Positions 46,799-53,512 of a DNA stretch of 64,000 nucleotides are shown piece by piece. The DNA is taken from positions 49,530 through 113,529 of the forward strand of contig CACFWD010000002.1 in assembly GCA_902569975.1 (NCBI GenBank), read 5' to 3'. The notes under the pieces are model-generated. The model ran no database searches and was not told the origin of the DNA. It saw nothing but the letters and a program-made list of their open reading frames with translations. The number at the start of each line of letters is the position of its first letter. Within the stretch, counting starts at the first letter, position 1. A program made the translations under genes and the position numbers. The DNA comes from an uncultured Pelagibacteraceae bacterium. Lineage in GTDB: Bacteria > Pseudomonadota > Alphaproteobacteria > Pelagibacterales > Pelagibacteraceae.

Positions 46799-47449
46799 AT
46801 GACATTTTGTCTTGAAAGCACAATTATAAAACCTGAAAAAGATGAGGATATCAACAATGCAGTTGTATTATTACACGGTTATGGAGGTGATGGTAGAGAT
46901 ATAAGCATGCTTTCTCTAAATTGGAAAAGATATATGCCAAACACAATCTTTATTTGTCCGAATGGACATGAAACTTGTTCAATAAGTCCATCAGGTTATC
47001 AATGGTTTGATTTAACAAATGATGATCCTAATTATATTTTAAATGAATCTTTAAAAGCGGAAAAAAAGATTAATCAATTTCTAAATGAGGTAAAAAAAGA
47101 GTATAGGCTTGAAAATGAACAAATTATCTTATCTGGTTTTAGTCAAGGGTGTATGATGTCAATTAACGTAGGTCTTACGTGTGAACAATCATTTAGGAGT
47201 ATTATAGGTTTCTCAGGAAAAATCATAAATCTTGAAAATTTAAAAACCAGAAAGAAAAATTATACTGACATTCTTTTAATTCATGGTGACCAAGATGATA
47301 TTGTTTCACCAACACATTTATTGGAGGCAAAAGATTTTCTTTTGAGAGAAAAAGTAAATGTTCAGACTCATCTTATTAAAGATTGTGGTCATCATATTCC
47401 GATTCAGGCATCAAGTATAGCTCTAAACTATATTTTGAAAATTATTTAG
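46799..47449 (+). CDS. Phospholipase/carboxylesterase family alpha/beta hydrolase
   Basis: A 216-aa serine hydrolase. The nucleophile elbow is GFSQG (in LSGFSQGCMMS), the oxyanion region VVLLHGYGGDGRD, the acid Asp in LLIHGDQDDIVS and the His in DCGHHIPI, giving a complete triad. It resembles YpfH and acyl-protein-thioesterase-like enzymes. Substrate unknown. Divergent from the HIG1 gene. Confidence 0.9.
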   Translation: MTFCLESTIIKPEKDEDINNAVVLLHGYGGDGRDISMLSLNWKRYMPNTIFICPNGHETCSISPSGYQWFDLTNDDPNYILNESLKAEKKINQFLNEVKKEYRLENEQIILSGFSQGCMMSINVGLTCEQSFRSIIGFSGKIINLENLKTRKKNYTDILLIHGDQDDIVSPTHLLEAKDFLLREKVNVQTHLIKDCGHHIPIQASSIALNYILKII

Positions 47450-47498
47450 CACATTAGTAACATTGATATCATAATTTATTTGATATAAGGTTTTAAGT

Positions 47499-48068
47499 AT
47501 GAATGAATTTGCTGAACAAAATGTTTCATTAGAAAAATGTCCTGCACTTGTTTTAAATGCAGATTATAGGCCTTTAAGTTATTATCCACTTTCTCTTTGG
47601 TCATGGCAGGATGCGGTTAAATCAGTTTTTTTAGATAGAGTAACCATAGTCAGTAATTATGATCGACAAATTAGAAGCCCATCTTTTGAAATGAAACTTC
47701 CAAGTGTTATTGCTCTTAAAAGTTACATAGTACAGCAGTCTAAACCAAGTTTTACAAGATTTAACGTTTTCTTAAGAGATCGTTTTTCATGTCAATATTG
47801 TGGAAGTGGGGAAGAACTTACATTTGATCATTTGTTACCTAGATCTAAAGGTGGAGAAACTAATTGGGATAATGTTGTTACAGCGTGTTCAGCATGTAAT
47901 GTAAAAAAGGGAGGAAAGCTTCTAAAGTTTTCAGGTATGAAATTAAATCAAAATCCATATCAACCATCAACAGAGGATTTACATAAGAATGGTAAACATT
48001 TTCCTCCAAATTATCTTCATAAAAGCTGGATGGACTACTTGTATTGGGATGTTGAGCTAGAGTCTTAG
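47499..48068 (+). CDS. HNH endonuclease family protein
   Basis: A 189-aa protein. The C-terminal HNH domain shows CQYCGSGEELTFDHLLPRSKGG, then NVVTACSACNVKKGGK, with two CxxC zinc pairs and the catalytic DH. The N-terminal part (PALVLNADYRPLSYYPLSLWSW) matches the common chromosomal HNH family of alphaproteobacteria, which is not tied to an intron or restriction unit here. Role unknown. It converges on coq7 with a 6-base gap. Confidence 0.9.
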   Translation: MNEFAEQNVSLEKCPALVLNADYRPLSYYPLSLWSWQDAVKSVFLDRVTIVSNYDRQIRSPSFEMKLPSVIALKSYIVQQSKPSFTRFNVFLRDRFSCQYCGSGEELTFDHLLPRSKGGETNWDNVVTACSACNVKKGGKLLKFSGMKLNQNPYQPSTEDLHKNGKHFPPNYLHKSWMDYLYWDVELES

Positions 48069-48074
48069 TATTAC

Positions 48075-48602
48075 TTAAATTTTTTCAGAGATATTAATTG
48101 CTATCTTGGATCCAGTTTTAATGATTTTATCAAGAATAGAATAATATCCCTTCTTTGTGGCTCCTTTTTCATAGGCTATGTCTTTATGGTGAAGTTCATC
48201 TTTTCTAAATTTTATAATCTTTTTTTTAAGCTCAATTTCATTTTTATCTAATTTATCAATTTGATTTTGGTAATGTTTATCAATTACTTCTTCAACTGAA
48301 GCTGTACATAACATTGCAGCTTTTTTACCGAGTAATGTTGAGCCAAAACCTAAACTTACACCAAGTAAATCCCATAATGGAAGAAGTTTTGTTGGCTTTA
48401 TATTCCTTTTTTTTATTTCTTTTTCAAAAAACTCACAATGTTCTTTTTCATGTTCTCTCATATTTTCGATTATTTCTTTTAATTTTTCATCCTCAACAAG
48501 TGTGTTTAAGGCAAGAAGTTGTCCTTCATATATTTTTACAGCACCCCGTTCTCCAGCATGATCTACACGAATAAATTCTTCAATTTTATTTTTTGAAATC
48601 AT
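48075..48602 (-). CDS. coq7: Demethoxyubiquinone hydroxylase (Coq7 family)
   Basis: Diiron monooxygenase for the C6 hydroxylation in ubiquinone synthesis. Ligands are visible in FIRVDHAGERGAVKIYEG (Glu), MREHEKEHCEFF (ExxH), VEEVIDKHY and KDELHHKDIAY (ExxH). 175 aa, normal for the Coq7 group (E. coli uses UbiF instead). It overlaps dsbB by 17 bases. Confidence 0.95.
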   Translation of the reverse strand: MISKNKIEEFIRVDHAGERGAVKIYEGQLLALNTLVEDEKLKEIIENMREHEKEHCEFFEKEIKKRNIKPTKLLPLWDLLGVSLGFGSTLLGKKAAMLCTASVEEVIDKHYQNQIDKLDKNEIELKKKIIKFRKDELHHKDIAYEKGATKKGYYSILDKIIKTGSKIAINISEKI

Positions 48603-49071
48603 TTTTTACTAAATAAACTTTTGTTGACAATAAGAACATTAATACACTAATAAATATGTTATATGTTGTAAGCGATAAACCAAAAATTTTAAATGCTACA
48701 TCTTTGCAGCTTACTCTCATTACCTCAAGTGACTTTAATATATCCTCTTTTGTGAGTAAATCTAAGTTATTTGTGGCACAGACTGCAGATTCTTCAATAA
48801 TACCTTCCTCAATACCCAGATGGTAAATTGAAATTATGATAGAAAATGAAAAAACTAATATTAACAAAACACTATGAAAAATTTGATTACTTTTAAAAAA
48901 ATAATTTATAATTAAAATTATTATTGCTAGCCCATATGGAATTCTTTCTATTAAACATAGATTACAAGGTTGAAATCCAAAACCGTATTCAATTATAAAA
49001 GCAGATATTAATACTGTAACACTTAAAATAAATAAAATTTGTAAATAATTTACTTTTTTAAAAGTAGTCAT
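48586..49071 (-). CDS. dsbB: DsbB-like disulfide bond formation protein
   Basis: Inner-membrane quinone-dependent oxidase of DsbA. Four helices. The periplasmic CxxC is seen as PCNLCLIERIPY (Cys36/Cys39), and the second Cys pair is in ESAVCATNN and MRVSCKD. 161 aa. Overlaps the coq7 start and the YqaA gene end, forming a three-gene minus-strand unit. No dsbA gene is in the window. Confidence 0.9.
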   Translation of the reverse strand: MTTFKKVNYLQILFILSVTVLISAFIIEYGFGFQPCNLCLIERIPYGLAIIILIINYFFKSNQIFHSVLLILVFSFSIIISIYHLGIEEGIIEESAVCATNNLDLLTKEDILKSLEVMRVSCKDVAFKIFGLSLTTYNIFISVLMFLLSTKVYLVKNDFKK

Positions 49072-49669
49072 AAATTTTCATTAATAAATAAAAAACAACT
49101 GCAACAATTACAATAATGATTCCTATTATGGTAAACCATTTTTGGCCGTATTTATTCATATAGTTTGTGAATCTGTCTGCAAACTTAAATGATAAATAAG
49201 ATACTATAAAAAATCTAAGACCCCTTGAAAGAATACTTATTGAGATGAATATGAATAAATTAAAACTTATAAGACCACTTGCTATAGTGAATACTTTATA
49301 AGGTAAGGGAGTAAAACCAGCTAGAAATAAAATTCCAAGCCACGCATAAAAACCATTTCCTTTAGAAAGAGTATCTTTAATATATATGAGTTTGTTCTCA
49401 TAAGCATAATATTCTACGATTTTTATCGCAAAATCAAAAAAATATGCACCAATCAAATATCCAAAAATACCTCCTAAAACAGAAAAAATTGTAGCGATTA
49501 AAAAAATTTTAAAATAATCTCTCTTTTTAGCAATAACCATTGGTGCAATCATTACATCTGGAGGAATTGGAAAAAAAGAACTTTCTATGAAAGAAATAAC
49601 TCCAAGAAAATATTTGGAGTTTTTGTGAGCTGCTAATTTTAAACAATTATTATAAAGTTGAGTAAACAT
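49058..49669 (-). CDS. YqaA/DedA-family membrane protein
   Basis: A 203-aa inner-membrane protein. Residues from GVISFIESSFFPIPPDVMIAPMV to LAGFTPLPYKVFTIASGLISF carry the DedA/SNARE-associated family pattern, including the membrane-embedded Glu and the GFTPLPYK re-entrant loop. About five hydrophobic segments. DedA proteins are linked to lipid carrier recycling and proton-motive-force-dependent transport; the role is unproven here. Confidence 0.87.
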   Translation of the reverse strand: MFTQLYNNCLKLAAHKNSKYFLGVISFIESSFFPIPPDVMIAPMVIAKKRDYFKIFLIATIFSVLGGIFGYLIGAYFFDFAIKIVEYYAYENKLIYIKDTLSKGNGFYAWLGILFLAGFTPLPYKVFTIASGLISFNLFIFISISILSRGLRFFIVSYLSFKFADRFTNYMNKYGQKWFTIIGIIIVIVAVVFYLLMKIYDYF

Positions 49670-49730
49670 TTTTTTTTGTTTTAATATAATTTTTGTTCTT
49701 ATACTATTTAAATAATATTTTTTAAATTAG

Positions 49731-49815
49731 GGGCGAATGGCGGAATTGGTAGACGCGCACGACTCAAAATCGTGTTTTGAAAGAAGTGAGAGTTCGATTC
49801 TCTCTTCGCCCACCA
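49731..49815 (+). tRNA. tRNA-Leu (anticodon CAA)
   Basis: Acceptor stem GGGCGAA (49731-49737) pairs with TTCGCCC (49805-49811), followed by discriminator A and an encoded CCA (49813-49815). The anticodon arm is CACGA-CTCAAAA-TCGTG, giving anticodon CAA for UUG codons. The 13-base variable region (TTTTGAAAGAAGT) is the class II type expected of Leu. T arm is GAGAG-TTCGATT-CTCTC. The acyl-CoA ligase gene starts 8 bases after its 3' end. Confidence 0.97.
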
Positions 49816-49822
49816 AAAAATT

Positions 49823-51556
49823 ATGGAATTAAAAGAAATAAATAGTCTGGTTGAACTTTTTTTTGATAAATTTGAACAATTAAGTTTAGATAACGAAAAA
49901 AATATAAAGAACACATTCTTAGTATCTCTTAAAGATAAAAACAAGAATGATAAATTTTTTTCTTATTCGTGGGAAATAACAAATGCTAAAATTACTTTTT
50001 TATCAAATTATTTAAAAAATAAAATATCCAAAGGTGATAGGTGTATTTTATTATCAGAAAATCGACCTGAGTGGCTTATATCTGATATAGCAATAATGAA
50101 TTCTGGAGGAGTGACTGTTCCACTTTTTACTACTTATTCTAAAAATGATTACAAATATATCATTAATGATTGCGAACCAAAAGTTTGTATTGTTTCAAAT
50201 TTAGAACAATTTCAAAAAATTAAAGAATATATTAAAGAAGATACAATTTTAATCTCAATAGATTTTTTTGATAAAGAGGTGGTAAGTTTAAATAAAATTT
50301 TTGAAAAAGTTTTTGATGATAATCCAAAAAATAATAACCAAATAAAAAACCAATATAATAAAAATATTAAAAGAAATGATCTGGCTTGTATAATCTATAC
50401 ATCAGGCACAACAGGAAACCCAAAAGGAGTAATGCTTAGTCATGGAGGAATTTTATCAAATTGCGAGGGAGCACAAGAAATTTTAAATTCATTAACTAAA
50501 GATGAAAAACCAGTTTTTTTAACTTGGCTTCCGCTATCTCATTCGTATGAACACACTGTTCAATACGTGCAAATAAAACTTGGAGCAAAAGTTTACTATG
50601 CTGAAAGTTTAGAAAAATTATTACCTAACATGAATATTGCACAACCCACAATTATGACAGCTGTGCCAAGATTTTATCAAAATTTATATAATAAAATTTC
50701 TTTAAATTTTTCAAAACAAAAGGGATTTAAAAAAAAATTAATAGAAAATACTATTTTACTAGGAACAAAAAATTTAAATAACGAAAAACTTAATTTTAAG
50801 GAAAAAGTTCTTAATTTTTTATGTGAAAAATTGGTAAGAAGAAAAATAAAAAAACAGTTTGGTGGTAAGCTTAAAGCCTTTGTTTCTGGTGGGGGTGCGT
50901 TAGATAAAAAAATAGGTGAATTTTTAAATGCTATAGGATTGCCAACCCTACAAGGATATGGTTTAACTGAGACTTCACCCGTGGTGAGCTGCAATATTCC
51001 AGGAAAAATCAAGATTGAGACAGTAGGACCACCATTTAAAACTAACAAAATAAAAATTGCTGATGATGGAGAGATATTAGTGAAGGGTGAAAATGTTATG
51101 CTTGGTTACTGGAATATGGAAAAAGAGACAAAAAATATAATTAAAAACGGATGGTTACATACTGGAGATATAGGAGAAATTACAAAAGATGGAAATTTAA
51201 AAATAACCGACAGAAAAAAAGAAATTATAGTTAATCTTGGTGGTGACAACATTGCACCATCAAAAATTGAAAATTTATTATGTCTTAATGAAAAAATTAA
51301 GCAAAGTTTCATATATGGAGATAAAAAAACTTATTTAGTTGCTTTAATTGTGACTGAAAGCGAGCAGAATAAGAAGGAAATTGAAATTTATTTAGAAAAT
51401 TTAAATAAAAGTTTATCTTTAGTGGAAAAAGTAAAGAAATTTAAATTAATTAATGAAGAATTTACAATTGAAAATGGAATGTTAACACCAACTTTAAAAC
51501 TAAAAAGAAAAAAAATTTTAGAAAAATTTAAAGAAGATTTAGAAAAACTTTATTAA
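49823..51556 (+). CDS. fadD: Long-chain fatty acid--CoA ligase (AMP-binding, FadD-like)
   Basis: Activates fatty acids to acyl-CoA through an acyl-adenylate. The AMP-binding core is CIIYTSGTTGNPKGVMLSHGG, followed by LQGYGLTETSPVVSCN, WLHTGDIGEI and KITDRKKEIIVNLGGDNIAPSKIE (ANL linker and C-terminal lysine regions). 577 aa, near E. coli FadD. Specificity for chain length cannot be read off. The ATG is only 8 bases from tRNA-Leu, so the two may share a transcript. Confidence 0.9.
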   Translation: MELKEINSLVELFFDKFEQLSLDNEKNIKNTFLVSLKDKNKNDKFFSYSWEITNAKITFLSNYLKNKISKGDRCILLSENRPEWLISDIAIMNSGGVTVPLFTTYSKNDYKYIINDCEPKVCIVSNLEQFQKIKEYIKEDTILISIDFFDKEVVSLNKIFEKVFDDNPKNNNQIKNQYNKNIKRNDLACIIYTSGTTGNPKGVMLSHGGILSNCEGAQEILNSLTKDEKPVFLTWLPLSHSYEHTVQYVQIKLGAKVYYAESLEKLLPNMNIAQPTIMTAVPRFYQNLYNKISLNFSKQKGFKKKLIENTILLGTKNLNNEKLNFKEKVLNFLCEKLVRRKIKKQFGGKLKAFVSGGGALDKKIGEFLNAIGLPTLQGYGLTETSPVVSCNIPGKIKIETVGPPFKTNKIKIADDGEILVKGENVMLGYWNMEKETKNIIKNGWLHTGDIGEITKDGNLKITDRKKEIIVNLGGDNIAPSKIENLLCLNEKIKQSFIYGDKKTYLVALIVTESEQNKKEIEIYLENLNKSLSLVEKVKKFKLINEEFTIENGMLTPTLKLKRKKILEKFKEDLEKLY

Positions 51557-51685
51557 TTTTTCGTTAAATAAGCGGTTATAAAGCGCATAAACATTAACTT
51601 TTTTTAAATTGTAAAAAAATAATTTATTTTTTATTTTTTTAAACTTATTTTTTTATTTTTGATTTTTTTCATTTTAATTAAAGAA

Positions 51686-51714
51686 TTGACATAACTTGTT
51701 TAAAAAAATAAAAA
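51686..51714 (+). promoter_or_regulatory. Candidate promoter of the Lys/Arg-rich microprotein gene
   Basis: TTGACA (51686-51691), a perfect -35, followed 17 bases later by TAAAAA (51709-51714) as a weak -10. It is the best -35 in this interval. Transcription would start around 51721, just ahead of the leader hairpin. Confidence 0.55.
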
Positions 51715-51717
51715 TAA

Positions 51718-51748
51718 GTTAATAACGAATCAAACTGATTCGTTTAAC
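51718..51748 (+). promoter_or_regulatory. Leader stem-loop upstream of the Lys/Arg-rich gene
   Basis: AACGAATCA (51724-51732) and TGATTCGTT (51736-51744) pair perfectly around AAC. Outside a 2-base bulge, GTTA (51718-51721) pairs with TAAC (51745-51748). The stem lies at or near the presumed transcript start, and the ribosome site GGGAG follows at about 51756. Such a 5' hairpin could stabilise the mRNA; it is also a possible protein-binding dyad. Confidence 0.55.
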
Positions 51749-51766
51749 TAAAAAAGGGAGCTAAAG

Positions 51767-51850
51767 ATGCCTAAGAGAAGAAAAAAAGCGGCAAAGAAAA
51801 CTAAGAAGAAAGCTAAAAAGAAAAAAGCTAAAAAAAGAAGAAGAAGATAA
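51767..51850 (+). CDS. 27-residue Lys/Arg-rich basic microprotein
   Basis: A short ORF with a clear Shine-Dalgarno (GGGAG, about 51756-51760) and ATG at 51767. Of 27 residues, 14 are Lys and 6 Arg, the rest Ala, Thr, Pro and Met: PKRRKKAAKK then alternating K/A blocks, ending in four Arg. It resembles a free tail of histone H1-like or HU-type DNA-compacting proteins. A promoter, leader hairpin and terminator enclose it. It would bind nucleic acid or another polyanion; function unknown. Confidence 0.75.
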   Translation: MPKRRKKAAKKTKKKAKKKKAKKRRRR

Positions 51851-51868
51851 TAACTTAGTATTCTTTAC

Positions 51869-51912
51869 AAAAAACGCTTCTCATCACGTTATGTGTGAGA
51901 GGCGTTTTTTTT
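51869..51912. terminator. Strong bidirectional intrinsic terminator
   Basis: AAAAAACGCTTCTCATCAC (starting 51869) pairs with GTGTGAGAGGCGTTTTTTTT, loop GTTAT, with one bulge; the plus strand ends in eight T (51905-51912), and the complementary run of A gives the opposite strand a U tract. It separates the microprotein gene (plus) from carD (minus) and serves both. It is the clearest terminator in the window. Confidence 0.85.
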
Positions 51913-52813
51913 AATCTTCAATAGGATCTGCATCATCAGCTTCACTAATTGGCTCTTCAGCAGGTAAATTATCAGTAGGTGCTTTTGAAGCAGTTGTTGT
52001 ATCTGCAGGCTGTTGAGTTGCTCCTACGTTTCGTTTTAAGGCTTTATCAAGCTTTTTTTGTGTATCTTCTAAAGAAACACCTAATACAATTTGAAATTCT
52101 GATAGAATCCTCTCATATGCTTTTTCAAATAATTGTCTTTCGCTATAAGATTGATCAACCATAAGATCATCTCCTTTATTTAAATCTCTGACTACTTCGG
52201 CTAATTCATAAATTTTTCCAGAAGAAATTTTAGCTTCATATTCTTGAGCTCTTCTACTCCACATTGATCTTTTTATTTTCGGTTTACTCTTTAAAATAGA
52301 TATACATTTATTGACTTGGTTTATTGTTGCTAAAGCTCTAAGATGAGATTGCTTATTTACTGGAACCATTCCATTTGCTTTATCCTTTTCAAATTTTATC
52401 ACATAAGTTTCAACATCAATTCCACCAATATTTATTTTTTTGAATTCAGTTATTTGACCAACCCCATGTTTTGGATAAACAACATAATCTTTAACTTTAT
52501 ATTCTTTTTTTTCAGACTCTTGTTTTTTAACTTTTTTAATTTCCGGTTTTAATTCATTATTTTTTGGTATTCTTAAGTTATCATTTTTAATCTCACTTGA
52601 TTGAGTAATTTTGGTGTTAATCTTTTTATTTTTCTTTTTTTTATCTTTGAATACTTTTTTCTTAATTATTTTTTTTACTTTTTTTTTGGGTAAAATTTTC
52701 TTTATTTTAGTTGTTCTACTTTTTGTTACTTTTTTAACTTTTTTAACTTTTTTTTTTGAGGATTTTTTTTTAAAGGTTTTCTTTAAAATATTTTTTAAAC
52801 TTATCTTGCTCAT
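51911..52813 (-). CDS. carD: CarD-family transcriptional regulator with Lys-rich N-terminal extension
   Basis: RNA polymerase-binding regulator that stabilises open promoter complexes. The conserved CarD/CdnL domain starts near residue 105 ([16 protein letters not shown]) and includes [26 protein letters not shown] and [26 protein letters not shown]. The first about 104 residues are unusual: half of the first 60 are Lys. The C terminus is Thr/Ala/Pro and Asp-rich. 300 aa, against about 160-170 for most CarD. The first ATG overlaps fdxA by 44 bases; no later start would keep an intact domain except inside the extension. Confidence 0.9.
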   Translation of the reverse strand: MSKISLKNILKKTFKKKSSKKKVKKVKKVTKSRTTKIKKILPKKKVKKIIKKKVFKDKKKKNKKINTKITQSSEIKNDNLRIPKNNELKPEIKKVKKQESEKKEYKVKDYVVYPKHGVGQITEFKKINIGGIDVETYVIKFEKDKANGMVPVNKQSHLRALATINQVNKCISILKSKPKIKRSMWSRRAQEYEAKISSGKIYELAEVVRDLNKGDDLMVDQSYSERQLFEKAYERILSEFQIVLGVSLEDTQKKLDKALKRNVGATQQPADTTTASKAPTDNLPAEEPISEADDADPIED

Positions 52814-53096
52814 TTATAAATTTTTCGTGATCCAGTGGAGGATCTTTTTTTTCACTTATATTAGGCCAGATTTCAGAATATTGTTTATTGATTTCTAACC
52901 ATTTTTCATTACCTGGTTCTGTATCAGCGACAATAGCATCAACGGGACATTCAGGCTCACAAACGCCACAATCTATACACTCATCAGGTTTAATTACAAG
53001 CATATTTTTACCCTCATAAAAACAATCAACTGGACAAACTTCCACGCAGTCCATAAGTTTACATTTTATGCATTTGTCATTTACAATATAAGTCAT
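52770..53096 (-). CDS. fdxA: 7Fe-8S ferredoxin FdxA
   Basis: Electron carrier of the Azotobacter FdI type, with one 3Fe-4S and one 4Fe-4S cluster. Cys9, Cys17 and Cys50 would hold the 3Fe cluster and Cys21, Cys40, Cys43 and Cys46 the 4Fe cluster (CVEVCPVDC and [15 protein letters not shown]). 108 aa, normal. It lies upstream of carD, the frequent alphaproteobacterial order. Overlaps the TerB-like gene by 4 bases. Confidence 0.95.
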   Translation of the reverse strand: MTYIVNDKCIKCKLMDCVEVCPVDCFYEGKNMLVIKPDECIDCGVCEPECPVDAIVADTEPGNEKWLEINKQYSEIWPNISEKKDPPLDHEKFINEQDKFKKYFKENL

Positions 53097-53509
53097 TTCA
53101 AACTTTCTTTTTTTATTTCCTCTTTAATATCTCCCATTATTTTACTGTCAATATAGAGAAGTCCCGCAAGCCTTCGCATTAAATTTGTCTCATAGATATC
53201 AGCATCTTTATTAGAAAAAATAATTTTCCATAGAGATTTGATAATTTTTATTTTATCGGACTCTTCAAGATTTTTAATTTCTTTAGTAAAATCTAATATT
53301 TGATTTGCATCTTGCTCAAATTGCTTTGCCTTAGTAATTAAATTTTCTAATTTATTTTTATTTGCCCCAAGATCTAACAACGTTTTTTTTATGATATTTT
53401 CTTCTTCTAGAGAGTAGTTTTCATCAATCTTAGCAGCATGTATAAGTAACGCGCCAATTTTAATAAAACCAGTCTCATGATTATTTTCTTTTTTTTTATT
53501 AAAAAACAT
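53093..53509 (-). CDS. TerB-like helical protein
   Basis: A 138-aa all-helical protein. [27 protein letters not shown] and [22 protein letters not shown] match the TerB/DjlA N-terminal fold found in many alphaproteobacteria. Its function is unknown; tellurite resistance is only the family name. It stands between the SUV3-like helicase and fdxA, where an S4-domain RNA-binding protein is often encoded in relatives. Confidence 0.75.
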   Translation of the reverse strand: MFFNKKKENNHETGFIKIGALLIHAAKIDENYSLEEENIIKKTLLDLGANKNKLENLITKAKQFEQDANQILDFTKEIKNLEESDKIKIIKSLWKIIFSNKDADIYETNLMRRLAGLLYIDSKIMGDIKEEIKKESLK

Positions 53510-53512
53510 AAA

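Larger units (their letters stand above)
51557..51766. other. Intergenic region with promoter and leader of the Lys-rich gene
   Basis: 210 bases, extremely T-rich in the first half (runs of T and A), with no credible ORF. The second half holds the candidate promoter, a dyad leader hairpin and the Shine-Dalgarno described separately. A repeated TAACTT/AAGTTA inverted pair brackets the -10 region. Confidence 0.5.
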
